DNA of 5,875 nt from an uncultured Opitutia bacterium (GTDB taxonomy: Bacteria > Verrucomicrobiota > Verrucomicrobiia > Opitutales > UBA953): NCBI GenBank assembly GCA_903957465.1, contig CAJBPJ010000133.1:1-5875 (forward strand), read 5' to 3'. Every line of letters starts with the position of its first letter. Position 1 is the first letter of the stretch. This document shows, piece by piece, positions 1 through 5,875 of this stretch. Below the pieces are notes generated by a model, which saw only the letters and a program-made list of their open reading frames with translations, was not told where the DNA came from and searched no databases. The position numbers and the translations under genes were made by a program.

Positions 1-630
1 CTCAATCTGCCGGTGAGTGACATCAGCCGTATGCTGCGTTGAAATAACAACGTTCGTTATCTCAACCGGAAGGTTATTCTCGTAACGGACTGCTACCTGC
101 GACTTACAGTCAGGCCGTATCCATTCGGTGCCACGCGCACCTGATTTACGCAACTTCGCGAGCTGGCGATTTAGGCGATGTGCAAACATCACCGGCGCGG
201 GCATCAGCTCAGGGGTCTCTTTGGATGCATAGCCAAACATGATACCTTGGTCGCCTGCACCCATCTTTGCGTGCTTCTTACCTTCGGCTTTACGAACATC
301 AACGCCTTGAGCGATGTCAGCAGATTGTTTGGTAATTAAATTAGTGATAAAAACTTTATCGGCATGGAATACATCGTCGTCGTTCACGTAGCCAATTTCA
401 CGGATAGCCCCACGGACAATCTCTTCGAAGTTTAGTCGTGCATGGGTAGTGATTTCACCCGCAACAACCACGTGATCACTCTTAACTAATGTCTCGCAAG
501 CAACGCGAGCTAGGCGGTCTTGAGCAAGGCAGGCATCAAGCACGCTGTCAGAAATACTATCTGCAACCTTATCAGGGTGACCTTCTCCGACAGATTCGGA
601 AGAGAAGATGAAAGATGATGGTCGGGACAT
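1..630 (-). CDS. metK: S-adenosylmethionine synthetase (methionine adenosyltransferase), N-terminal 210 residues, cut by window edge
   Basis: Makes S-adenosylmethionine from methionine and ATP in the cytoplasm, the main methyl donor. The visible part starts MSRPSSFIFSSESVGEGHPD and reads without a break for 210 codons to the left edge. Family enzymes are about 385-400 residues, so roughly the C-terminal half lies outside. Signatures seen: GHPDK at residues 17-21 (His18 and Asp20 match the ATP and magnesium ligands of the E. coli enzyme), CETLVK at 45-50, GEITT at 58-62, GAGDQGIMFGYA at 124-135, LMPAPVMFAHRL at 142-153, and KSQV with the conserved Lys176. The stretch before GAGDQG is a lysine-rich loop (RKAEGKKHAKM), a variable part of the family. 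The ATG at 630 is chosen because it gives the usual family N-terminus. No good Shine-Dalgarno sequence lies at normal distance; a GAAGG ends 13 bases upstream. It lies 101 bases downstream of the cytochrome gene on the same strand. Confidence 0.97.
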   Translation of the reverse strand, partial: MSRPSSFIFSSESVGEGHPDKVADSISDSVLDACLAQDRLARVACETLVKSDHVVVAGEITTHARLNFEEIVRGAIREIGYVNDDDVFHADKVFITNLITKQSADIAQGVDVRKAEGKKHAKMGAGDQGIMFGYASKETPELMPAPVMFAHRLNRQLAKLRKSGARGTEWIRPDCKSQVAVRYENNLPVEITNVVISTQHTADVTHRQIE

Positions 631-731
631 GGCAGAAGAATGACCTTCATAGAACAAGGATTCATCAACCTATCAAGATTTGTTGATAAGTCTTTCTGAC
701 ATAGTCCCAAAGACCCCAAAAAGTCGCCTTT
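631..731 (-). promoter_or_regulatory. metK leader / intergenic region
   Basis: This gap separates the stop of the propeller-cytochrome gene from the metK start. It holds an A-tract/T-tract hairpin with a GCGA tetraloop at its upstream end, a repeated TTTGGG, and a hairpin with two alternative pairings nearer metK (both listed separately). A weak promoter-like pair on the minus strand is TTGGGA, then 16 bases, then TATCAA, but it overlaps the hairpin and matches the consensus in only about four of six positions per box. Close to the start, GAAG and CTTC flank six bases and could form a four-pair stem over the only GAAGG. By eye I do not recognise a known SAM or SAH riboswitch here. Confidence 0.45.
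662..689 (-). promoter_or_regulatory. Hairpin with two alternative pairings in the metK leader
   Basis: On the minus strand, TTATCAAC (689 to 682) can pair with GTTGATGA (669 to 662). This gives eight pairs with one G-U and a 12-base loop. The same left arm, as TATCAA (688 to 683), can instead pair perfectly with TTGATA (676 to 671), giving six pairs and a six-base loop. The two pairings exclude each other because TTGAT occurs twice, once in each possible right arm. Such a layout is compatible with a leader switch or attenuator. It is AT-rich and could also be chance. The pairing is seen in the sequence; any role is inference. Confidence 0.4.
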
Positions 732-733
732 TT
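718..733 (-). terminator. Weak AT-rich hairpin over the stop codon of the cytochrome gene, possible terminator
   Basis: AAAAAG and CTTTTT flank a GCGA loop on the minus strand: a six-pair stem closed by G-C with a GNRA-type tetraloop. It overlaps the TAA stop of the upstream gene. The stem is almost all A-U and no separate U-tract follows, so it would be a poor intrinsic terminator. It may allow read-through into metK. Confidence 0.25.
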
Positions 734-3700
734 ACCCGCCAATAGCTTTGAGAGACACCATATACTCGATCATGGAAGTGAATTCATCTACGGTTAATCC
801 AGAGCCCAACCCTGCGGGCATCATTGACTGAGGTAGATGGTTTTCTGATTTCACATCCGTTCGACGCAACTTGAACGACTGCCCGGCGATATTGCGTAGG
901 CTAACAACGCCGTCAGCCTCACCCACAATAAAGCCCATCTGCGTTGTGCCATCTTTCATCTGGAAGACGACAGTCTGGAATCCTTGCGCAACCGCTTTAT
1001 TGGGATCAAGTATCGACTCGATAAGATAGTCGCGCGTGAACTTTGCGCCAGCCGCACCGAGGTAAGGGCCTTTTTGTTCCGCTGTGAGATCGACGCTGTG
1101 ACAGGCGATGCAACCTTGCTGAGTAAATAATCGCTTTCCGAGCTGAACGTCCCCTTTGCCCTTAAGCGCTGCGGTTGTGACTTCGGCAACCGATAACTCG
1201 CTGACCTTCTTGCCTGAAGACGCCTTTTGGGCCTGGACCGCAAGGCGCGCTGCTTGTGCTGCCTTCATTAAGGCGACGCTGTCACGCTTGAGGGCTGCGT
1301 CAATTTGTGCGTCAAATCCCGACAGCCGCAAATCTGCTAGAGCTAAAAAGAATCCGATGTCTTCCGGGTTCTTATTCACTTCACTACGAACTTCTTTTTT
1401 CTGAGCCTCTTTAACAAGTGGGCTATTTAAAACTGTCAGTAATGCGCGCCAGATAATACGCGCAGTGGCATCTTCCGAGGTCGCAGCCAACGCACGCAGC
1501 TTCTTAACTTCTGGCCCGCGCGCGCCATCATTCACGAAGTCATCGATAGCCCGCTGGGCGACAGAAGGCGCTAAAGTATCCTGCGCCCAACCAGCCAGCA
1601 CGTGAATGCGTGCCTTTAATGCAGCGTCGCCCTCCGCACGCATTACCGCCCGGTAACAGGCCGCACGCTCATCCCAAGATCGGGAACTCTGTAACGCCGC
1701 AGACTCAAGTAGGGCTAAATCAGCGGGGGTAATTTTCTGGCTCGCCAGAGCTTGTCGCAATGGGTCGACGCCTGGCAACTTAAGCGAAGCAATCTCAATG
1801 CGATTTAAAGGAATAAACTCTAGAGCTACATCGCGCTGACTCACAGAAAGGCCGGAGAAGAATGCCTCGATGGCTGCTCGGCACTTTTCAGTACCATCCC
1901 AGCTAACAGGTTTAAAGTAAGGACCGCGGTCATCGGGGCGCGTATTCCACCAGTCGGTATAGTTCCAGTCCGCCTCGCGATTGTAGAGCCGTGCTAAAAC
2001 CGTGAAGGCAGCAAAGCGTGTTGCTGGGTCTGTATCTCGGCTCGCAACGACAGCTGCCTCGACGGCCTCAATGGTGGAGATTTCTTGGAGGGCTCGACGG
2101 GCAAGCTCGCGGGTTGCGGGCACTCGCAAAGCAGCAGCGAGAGCAGGGACGTTATTGAGTTGGACTAAAGTTTTTACAGCTGTGTGCGGTAGACGGTAGT
2201 GCGCACCCGTCTCCAGCTTTGACTCATCGGTAGGCCAGCTCGATGCAATCTTGAGAATATCAGGGGCGGCAGCGCGAACCTTCAGCCGCGAGAGACCAAT
2301 CAGCGCTTGAAGACGCACGCGAGGATTGAGGTCAGCAAGGGCGGCGACAAATGGCTGCGAGGGCACGCTCTGTAGTTCTGTAAGACGATCCGCTAGAGCG
2401 CGGAGGGCGAATTCGCGGACAGCATCATCGCGACAAAGTTGTACGAGAGCCTCGGACGACTCGCGTCCTAACAATTGCTTATAGGTAAAGATGGCCGCGA
2501 TACGCACATCAACTGACGCTCGGCTATCACCTGCTAAGGTGATAATCGATTTAGCCAGGGCTTTCTTTCCGCTATCGATGATATGGCGCGATGCTTCGAG
2601 ACGCTGCACGGAACTTTCCGACGCTAACAAGTTAACAAGCTCTGCATCTGATGCCTTGGTAACATCTTTATACTGATGACGCTTAATGCCCGGAGCCGTG
2701 ATTTGATGAATAAGACCTACATGCTTACCTTTGCCAGCATAGGTATAGGCGGCACCGCGCCAATCAGCGAGGTAAAGCCTGGAAGAACCATCAACATCGA
2801 CATCAATCGCGTGCGGAACACTTTGGAAATTTGTCTGTTTCGCGATAAACGTAGCCTCGAAGGGCTTAATCGGATGTGCATGCAATGTGCCCGTCGTCCA
2901 GTCGCACGTAAAAAGCGTCTGGCCGAATCCTGCAGGGAAACCTGGCTCACTTAAGTAAAGCGCACCCGTACCAGACCCGCCGCCGTAGTCAGCCAACGGA
3001 AGTGCGGTTTCATTAGCGAAATTTTTATATAACCGCGGATAGCCCGCATTCGCTAGAGCCGTAAAATGATGGAACCGCGTATTCCAGCCCTTGCCATCAT
3101 TGGTATTATCACGCGAAAAAAGATCGAGTTGGGGTGAGATAGCGACGTCGCAAATATTACGCGCCATCTCTGCATAGACTTCTAATTCACTGCCATCTGG
3201 ACGAACGCGCATGACGCCGCCGCCGTAAAGTGTGACACGACCGCCATCGGTTCCTTTGGCGCCTGCTTTATCCTTGGCGATACCTGCGCCGAAGTCACCG
3301 ACTGCGATGTAAATCCAGCCATCAATGCCCATGCGACACCCATTGGTCGTATGGTCGCCGCCGCGCGGATGCTCAATGCCGCCGCCAAGACCTTCGACTA
3401 AAACTTTTTTCTCATTCTTTTTATCAGCTTTACCGTCCCCATCTAAATCACGGAAGACCGAAAGGTATGGCGGGTGAATAAGGTAAAATGCGCCTCCGAT
3501 AGCATGTCCGCCACGCGGGGTGGTTACTTTGACAAATTCTATAAGCTGGTCTGCCTTGCCCGTGCCTTTGGTATCACGCGCAATCAAAACTCGGCCAAAG
3601 GCTGGGTTGTGATCGAGAGAGCCATTAGGGTCGGAAGAAATATAGAGGTCGCCGCCCGCTGCCGCGGAAATTGCTGTCGGGTAAAGCTCGGGCTCTAGAC

Positions 3701-3797
3701 TTGGCCCAACAAACTCGTGGATTTCAAAGCCCGCAGGCACTGCCCAAGCTGTTGAAGCGAACAACAAGCCAGTTAAGTGAAGAAATTGGCGGCGCAT
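732..3797 (-). CDS. Exported PVC-type dehydrogenase-like beta-propeller / HEAT-repeat / cytochrome c fusion protein
   Basis: This is a 1021-residue protein, probably periplasmic. Residues 1-19 form a signal peptide (MRRQFLHLTG, hydrophobic core, cleavage likely after AWA). Residues about 25-360 resemble the soluble glucose dehydrogenase-like propeller of the Planctomycetes/Verrucomicrobia 'membrane-bound dehydrogenase' family. Markers are HTTNGCRMGIDGWIYIAVGD at 149-168, RDNTNDGKGWNTRFHHF at 229-245, and acidic calcium-type loops at 117-125 (DLDGDGKAD) and 332-337. Residues about 380-850 are helical HEAT-like repeats, interrupted at 611-633 by a Trp-rich segment (WNYTDWW, RGPYFKPVSW). Residues about 880-1021 are a cytochrome c domain with CIACH at 896-900 and SMMPAGL at 991-997, whose Met is the likely distal heme ligand. 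The family probably oxidises a sugar or alcohol and passes electrons to the heme, but the substrate and any PQQ use are unknown. I chose ATG 3797 because it opens the signal peptide and has AAAGG six bases upstream. The frame stays open to 3974, but that extension lacks family sequence and runs into the divergent gene. Confidence 0.93.
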   Translation of the reverse strand: MRRQFLHLTGLLFASTAWAVPAGFEIHEFVGPSLEPELYPTAISAAAGGDLYISSDPNGSLDHNPAFGRVLIARDTKGTGKADQLIEFVKVTTPRGGHAIGGAFYLIHPPYLSVFRDLDGDGKADKKNEKKVLVEGLGGGIEHPRGGDHTTNGCRMGIDGWIYIAVGDFGAGIAKDKAGAKGTDGGRVTLYGGGVMRVRPDGSELEVYAEMARNICDVAISPQLDLFSRDNTNDGKGWNTRFHHFTALANAGYPRLYKNFANETALPLADYGGGSGTGALYLSEPGFPAGFGQTLFTCDWTTGTLHAHPIKPFEATFIAKQTNFQSVPHAIDVDVDGSSRLYLADWRGAAYTYAGKGKHVGLIHQITAPGIKRHQYKDVTKASDAELVNLLASESSVQRLEASRHIIDSGKKALAKSIITLAGDSRASVDVRIAAIFTYKQLLGRESSEALVQLCRDDAVREFALRALADRLTELQSVPSQPFVAALADLNPRVRLQALIGLSRLKVRAAAPDILKIASSWPTDESKLETGAHYRLPHTAVKTLVQLNNVPALAAALRVPATRELARRALQEISTIEAVEAAVVASRDTDPATRFAAFTVLARLYNREADWNYTDWWNTRPDDRGPYFKPVSWDGTEKCRAAIEAFFSGLSVSQRDVALEFIPLNRIEIASLKLPGVDPLRQALASQKITPADLALLESAALQSSRSWDERAACYRAVMRAEGDAALKARIHVLAGWAQDTLAPSVAQRAIDDFVNDGARGPEVKKLRALAATSEDATARIIWRALLTVLNSPLVKEAQKKEVRSEVNKNPEDIGFFLALADLRLSGFDAQIDAALKRDSVALMKAAQAARLAVQAQKASSGKKVSELSVAEVTTAALKGKGDVQLGKRLFTQQGCIACHSVDLTAEQKGPYLGAAGAKFTRDYLIESILDPNKAVAQGFQTVVFQMKDGTTQMGFIVGEADGVVSLRNIAGQSFKLRRTDVKSENHLPQSMMPAGLGSGLTVDEFTSMIEYMVSLKAIGG

Positions 3798-3920
3798 AGA
3801 TACCTTTATAAATAAAGGCAGATAAATGACATCGGCGATGCTGAAAAGTTCCGCTGCAACTGTCGCTTCCCCGTGGACATTCTCACGGGTGCTCGCACGC
3901 TCGAAGTCAAGCCACTGGCC
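3798..3920. promoter_or_regulatory. Divergent intergenic region between the cytochrome and GH20 genes
   Basis: This 123-base gap must carry the start signals of both flanking genes. The side near the cytochrome gene is AT-rich and contains the hairpin at 3803-3818. On the plus strand, TATAAA at 3807-3812 has TTGGCG 15 bases upstream, a weak and tightly spaced promoter-like pair. On the minus strand, TTGACT at 3910-3905 looks like a -35 box, but no good -10 lies at 16-18 bases from it. I cannot assign a promoter with confidence. A GTG at 3873 in the GH20 frame would extend that protein into this gap by 16 residues. Confidence 0.4.
3803..3818 (-). promoter_or_regulatory. Perfect hairpin covering the ribosome binding site of the cytochrome gene
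   Basis: On the minus strand CCTTTA, a TTTA loop and TAAAGG form a perfect six-pair stem-loop. Its right arm contains AAAGG (3807 to 3803), the Shine-Dalgarno sequence that ends six bases before ATG 3797. In the transcript this folding would block ribosome access. The stem has four A-U and two G-C pairs, so it is weak and could open with temperature or protein binding. The structure is directly visible; regulation is inferred. Confidence 0.45.
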
Positions 3921-5660
3921 ATGCGCAACCCGACCACCGACCTCTTCCCGCGCCCTCGCGAGCTGACGTTGCACGGAGGTTCGTTAACTGTCCCGCTAGG
4001 ACAAACCGGAACTGACTGGCTTGAGCGATTACCAACGACTATCGCCACAGCCGAGGCTGCACTGGCAACGCAGAGCGATGGACCTTGGAAGATTGGCCGC
4101 GACCCATCGTTGCGCGCCGAAGGCTATCGACTTGAAATCACAGAAACCGGTGTGCACCTCCTTGCAGCCGATGCACGCGGCTTGCTTCACGGATCACGCG
4201 TCACACGCCAACTCTTCGCTGCGGCCGAAGGGGCCCTGCCCTGTTTAAAAATTACGGATTATCCAGATCTGCCTGTACGCGGGTTTATGCTGGATATCTC
4301 GCGCGGGAAAGTGCCCTTACTCTCCGAGTTGCTCGCTCTCGTGGAAAGCTTGGGCGCACTCCGCATCAATCAATTTCAGCTGTACGTCGAACATAGTTTT
4401 GCATTTCCGGGGCATGAAATTGTTTGGCGAGAAGCATCTCCATTAACCCCCGAAGATCTTAAAGCTATCGGCAAGCGTTGTGCGGAACTTGGCATCGAAC
4501 TCGTACCAAACTTAAATACCTTTGGACATCTGGAGCGCTGGCTGAGGCATGAACCTTATCGCAAACTCGCTGAATGTCCCGACGGCTGGATCCATCCACT
4601 GACTCAACAATTCAAACCACACCCTTCGACGCTCAAGCCTGACAAGGCATCACTCGAATTTGTCGCAGGCTTGCTGGATGCGTATTTGCCTTACTTCCAT
4701 AGCAGCCAAGTCAACATCGGCGGTGATGAGCCCTGGGAACTCGGCCAGGGTGCCAGCAAAGCATCCGTCGCCGAACGCGGCAAACATCACGTCTACCTCG
4801 AACACCTTAATCGTATTCACGAATTAGTACGTGCGCGCGGGAAGCGTATGCAATTCTGGGGAGACATTCTCCTCGAAGATCTCGCGCTTGCCGGCGAAGC
4901 ACCGGCGGAGGCGCTCCCGGTTGTTTGGGGTTACGACGCTGGGCATCCATTTGATGCACAATGCGGCCGACTCGCCGAGCTCGGCCGTGACTACCTCATC
5001 GCACCTGGTACGAGCACTTGGCAAAGCTTTACAGGGCGACTTGCGAATGCGCGCACCAATGCCAGTGAGGCTGTCACCGCTGCATCGAAGCACGGCGCAA
5101 GCGGGGTGCTCATCACAGCATGGGGTGACAATGGCAATCACCAGCCATGGCCGACATTCTGGTTGCCGCTAGCCGAGGCGGCCGCGCTCGCCTGGTGCCG
5201 TGCGACCAATGTCAAACCCGACCCAGTGCTCGCGGTACTGCCCTTCCTCGAGGATGGCGGCGACGCGCCGGAGGTGGCGGTCGCGCTCGAGGCGATGGGC
5301 GCGCTCGACGAACACATCCCCGTCGCGATCCGCAACAAGAGCCTGAGCTGGGAATTGCTCTGTGCCGACGATACCACCCGGGCCGAGCTTGGACTCAGGT
5401 TGCCCGTGCCTGACGTGGTACGCTCGCTCGGCTGGCTCGAGGCGTGCGACGAGCGCATCCGCGCAATCGGCGACGCGCGCGTGCGCGAGGAACTCGGGGT
5501 CGGCACCCACCTCGCCAAGGTGGCGCTGATTGCTGCTGGGCAACGCCAGCCCCCGGAGGAGACCCGGCGGCGCCTGGCCGAGCGCTACCGTGCCGCATGG
5601 CTATTGCGCGCACGCCCAGGTGGGCTTGAAGAAAGCGTCAATTTATTACGACTGACTTAA
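3921..5660 (+). CDS. Cytoplasmic GH20-family glycoside hydrolase (beta-N-acetylhexosaminidase-like)
   Basis: A 579-residue protein of glycoside hydrolase family 20, which releases terminal beta-linked GlcNAc or GalNAc by substrate-assisted catalysis. Residues about 1-115 fit the GH20 N-terminal domain (LFPRPRELTLHGG at 8-20; ARGLLHGSRVTRQLF at 85-99). The barrel covers about 117-430: VRGFMLDISRGKVP at 119-132, LNTFGHLERW at 198-207, NIGGDE at 265-270 with the catalytic pair Asp269-Glu270, FWGDILLE at 312-319, STWQSF at 365-370, and ITAWGDNGNHQPWP at 398-411. Residues from about 430 form a helical C-terminal region I do not recognise. The TFGHLE form recalls the hexosaminidase D-like branch of GH20 rather than secreted bacterial chitobiases. 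There is no signal peptide, so it likely cleaves imported amino-sugar oligosaccharides. I chose ATG 3921 because homology starts right after it; an in-frame GTG at 3873 is the alternative, and neither has a clear Shine-Dalgarno. The part after about residue 413 is far richer in GC than the rest. Exact substrate is unknown. Confidence 0.9.
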   Translation: MRNPTTDLFPRPRELTLHGGSLTVPLGQTGTDWLERLPTTIATAEAALATQSDGPWKIGRDPSLRAEGYRLEITETGVHLLAADARGLLHGSRVTRQLFAAAEGALPCLKITDYPDLPVRGFMLDISRGKVPLLSELLALVESLGALRINQFQLYVEHSFAFPGHEIVWREASPLTPEDLKAIGKRCAELGIELVPNLNTFGHLERWLRHEPYRKLAECPDGWIHPLTQQFKPHPSTLKPDKASLEFVAGLLDAYLPYFHSSQVNIGGDEPWELGQGASKASVAERGKHHVYLEHLNRIHELVRARGKRMQFWGDILLEDLALAGEAPAEALPVVWGYDAGHPFDAQCGRLAELGRDYLIAPGTSTWQSFTGRLANARTNASEAVTAASKHGASGVLITAWGDNGNHQPWPTFWLPLAEAAALAWCRATNVKPDPVLAVLPFLEDGGDAPEVAVALEAMGALDEHIPVAIRNKSLSWELLCADDTTRAELGLRLPVPDVVRSLGWLEACDERIRAIGDARVREELGVGTHLAKVALIAAGQRQPPEETRRRLAERYRAAWLLRARPGGLEESVNLLRLT

Positions 5661-5722
5661 TTCTCAGTGCTGTCCAATCGCTAGCATGAACGCAGTCCGC
5701 AGAATGGACGTGGCCCGTTTCA

Positions 5723-5748
5723 GCCTTCACAGCAGTAACTGTGAGGGC
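5723..5748 (+). terminator. Strong ten-pair hairpin downstream of the GH20 gene
   Basis: GCCTTCACAG (5723-5732) pairs with CTGTGAGGGC (5739-5748) around a CAGTAA loop. All ten positions pair on the plus-strand RNA, counting one U-G, whereas the minus-strand RNA would have an A-C mismatch. This favours a plus-strand transcript, such as the 3' end of the GH20 message, whose stop lies 62 bases upstream. No U-tract follows, so it is not a classical intrinsic terminator. It may stabilise the 3' end or work with the next hairpin. Confidence 0.45.
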
Positions 5749-5775
5749 GGCAAAGGCACAAAGGGGGAGATTCAT

Positions 5776-5796
5776 AAACGCAATAAAGTTGCGTTT
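5776..5796. terminator. Perfect eight-pair inverted repeat, possible bidirectional terminator
   Basis: AAACGCAA (5776-5783) and TTGCGTTT (5789-5796) are perfect reverse complements around a five-base TAAAG loop. The central CGC/GCG pairs are flanked by A-runs on the left and T-runs (TTTCT) on the right, a symmetric layout that can end transcription in either direction. It lies 115 bases past the GH20 stop. The T-run is short, so termination strength is uncertain. Confidence 0.4.
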
Positions 5797-5875
5797 CTAG
5801 AAAAGACAACCTTTCCCTTGGCTGGTAGGCGACCCGTGCCACGATTCGGCCGTGGACCCTCTGAAGCAACTCGTC

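Larger units (their letters stand above)
5661..5875. other. Region downstream of the GH20 gene, no supported gene
   Basis: This stretch returns to lower GC right after the GH20 stop and holds two strong inverted repeats (listed separately). A third, small one at 5839-5855 (CCACG and CGTGG around a seven-base loop) has a tRNA-arm shape, but no D arm or T arm surrounds it. One plus-strand frame with an ATG at 5686 stays open to the right edge for 63 codons. It has no ribosome binding site and no recognisable motif, and the hairpins would lie inside it, so I do not call it a gene. Confidence 0.5.

Noticed and set aside
631..731. Known SAM-II or SAM/SAH riboswitch upstream of metK
   Set aside because: I could not find the conserved core sequences of those classes by eye; only the AT-rich alternative hairpins are present.
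3885..3910. TTGACT on the minus strand as a -35 box for the cytochrome gene
   Set aside because: No acceptable -10 box at 16-18 bases; the nearest candidate (GAGAAT) is 20 bases away and matches poorly.
3873..3920. GTG 3873 as start of the GH20 protein
   Set aside because: The extra 16 residues show no family similarity, and no Shine-Dalgarno precedes the GTG. The ATG at 3921 sits just before the family N-terminal motif.
3798..3974. Extension of the cytochrome gene's frame by 59 codons to an ATG at 3974
   Set aside because: It would place residues before a clear signal peptide, overlap the GH20 start antisense, and ignore the ribosome site at 3803-3807.
5138..5543. Long antisense and alternate-frame open frames over the GH20 3' half
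   Set aside because: They are a by-product of few stop codons in the GC-rich stretch. Their arginine- and serine-rich products lack motifs, while the GH20 frame explains the region.
5839..5855. Five-pair stem with seven-base loop ATTCGGC, resembling a tRNA anticodon arm
   Set aside because: The flanks do not form a D arm, T arm or acceptor stem, and no CCA end is visible.

Overview
The window holds two complete genes and one gene cut by the left edge. The organism is probably from the Planctomycetes-Verrucomicrobia group, with Verrucomicrobiota as my best guess. The main reason is the large gene, which encodes an exported protein joining a dehydrogenase-type beta-propeller, a HEAT-repeat region and a C-terminal one-heme cytochrome c. 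That arrangement is characteristic of the group. The phylum call is an inference from one protein architecture and was not checked by any search.

Layout, left to right. At 1-630 on the minus strand is the N-terminal half of metK (S-adenosylmethionine synthetase), running off the left edge. A 101-base leader (631-731) carries two mutually exclusive hairpins and a small AT-rich hairpin over the stop of the gene upstream. At 732-3797 on the minus strand is the 1021-residue propeller/HEAT/cytochrome c protein with a signal peptide. A short divergent gap (3798-3920) follows, with a perfect hairpin that would bury the ribosome binding site of the cytochrome gene. At 3921-5660 on the plus strand is a 579-residue cytoplasmic glycoside hydrolase of family GH20. 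The last 215 bases (5661-5875) hold two strong hairpins and no gene I can support.

How the genes relate. metK and the cytochrome gene are co-directional and 101 bases apart, so they could share a transcript, but no functional link is apparent. The GH20 gene is divergent from the cytochrome gene and may share its upstream region. A cytoplasmic hexosaminidase beside an exported putative sugar or alcohol dehydrogenase fits a glycan-degrading lifestyle, but this is only suggestive.

The most unusual observation is a sharp compositional break inside the GH20 gene. By hand count, GC is about 50% at 4381-4740 and about 70% at 5161-5640, and it falls back to 45% just past the stop. The break lies close to the end of the catalytic barrel. 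I see no CRISPR array, insertion sequence, tRNA or rRNA, and no evidence of a wholly new multi-gene system.
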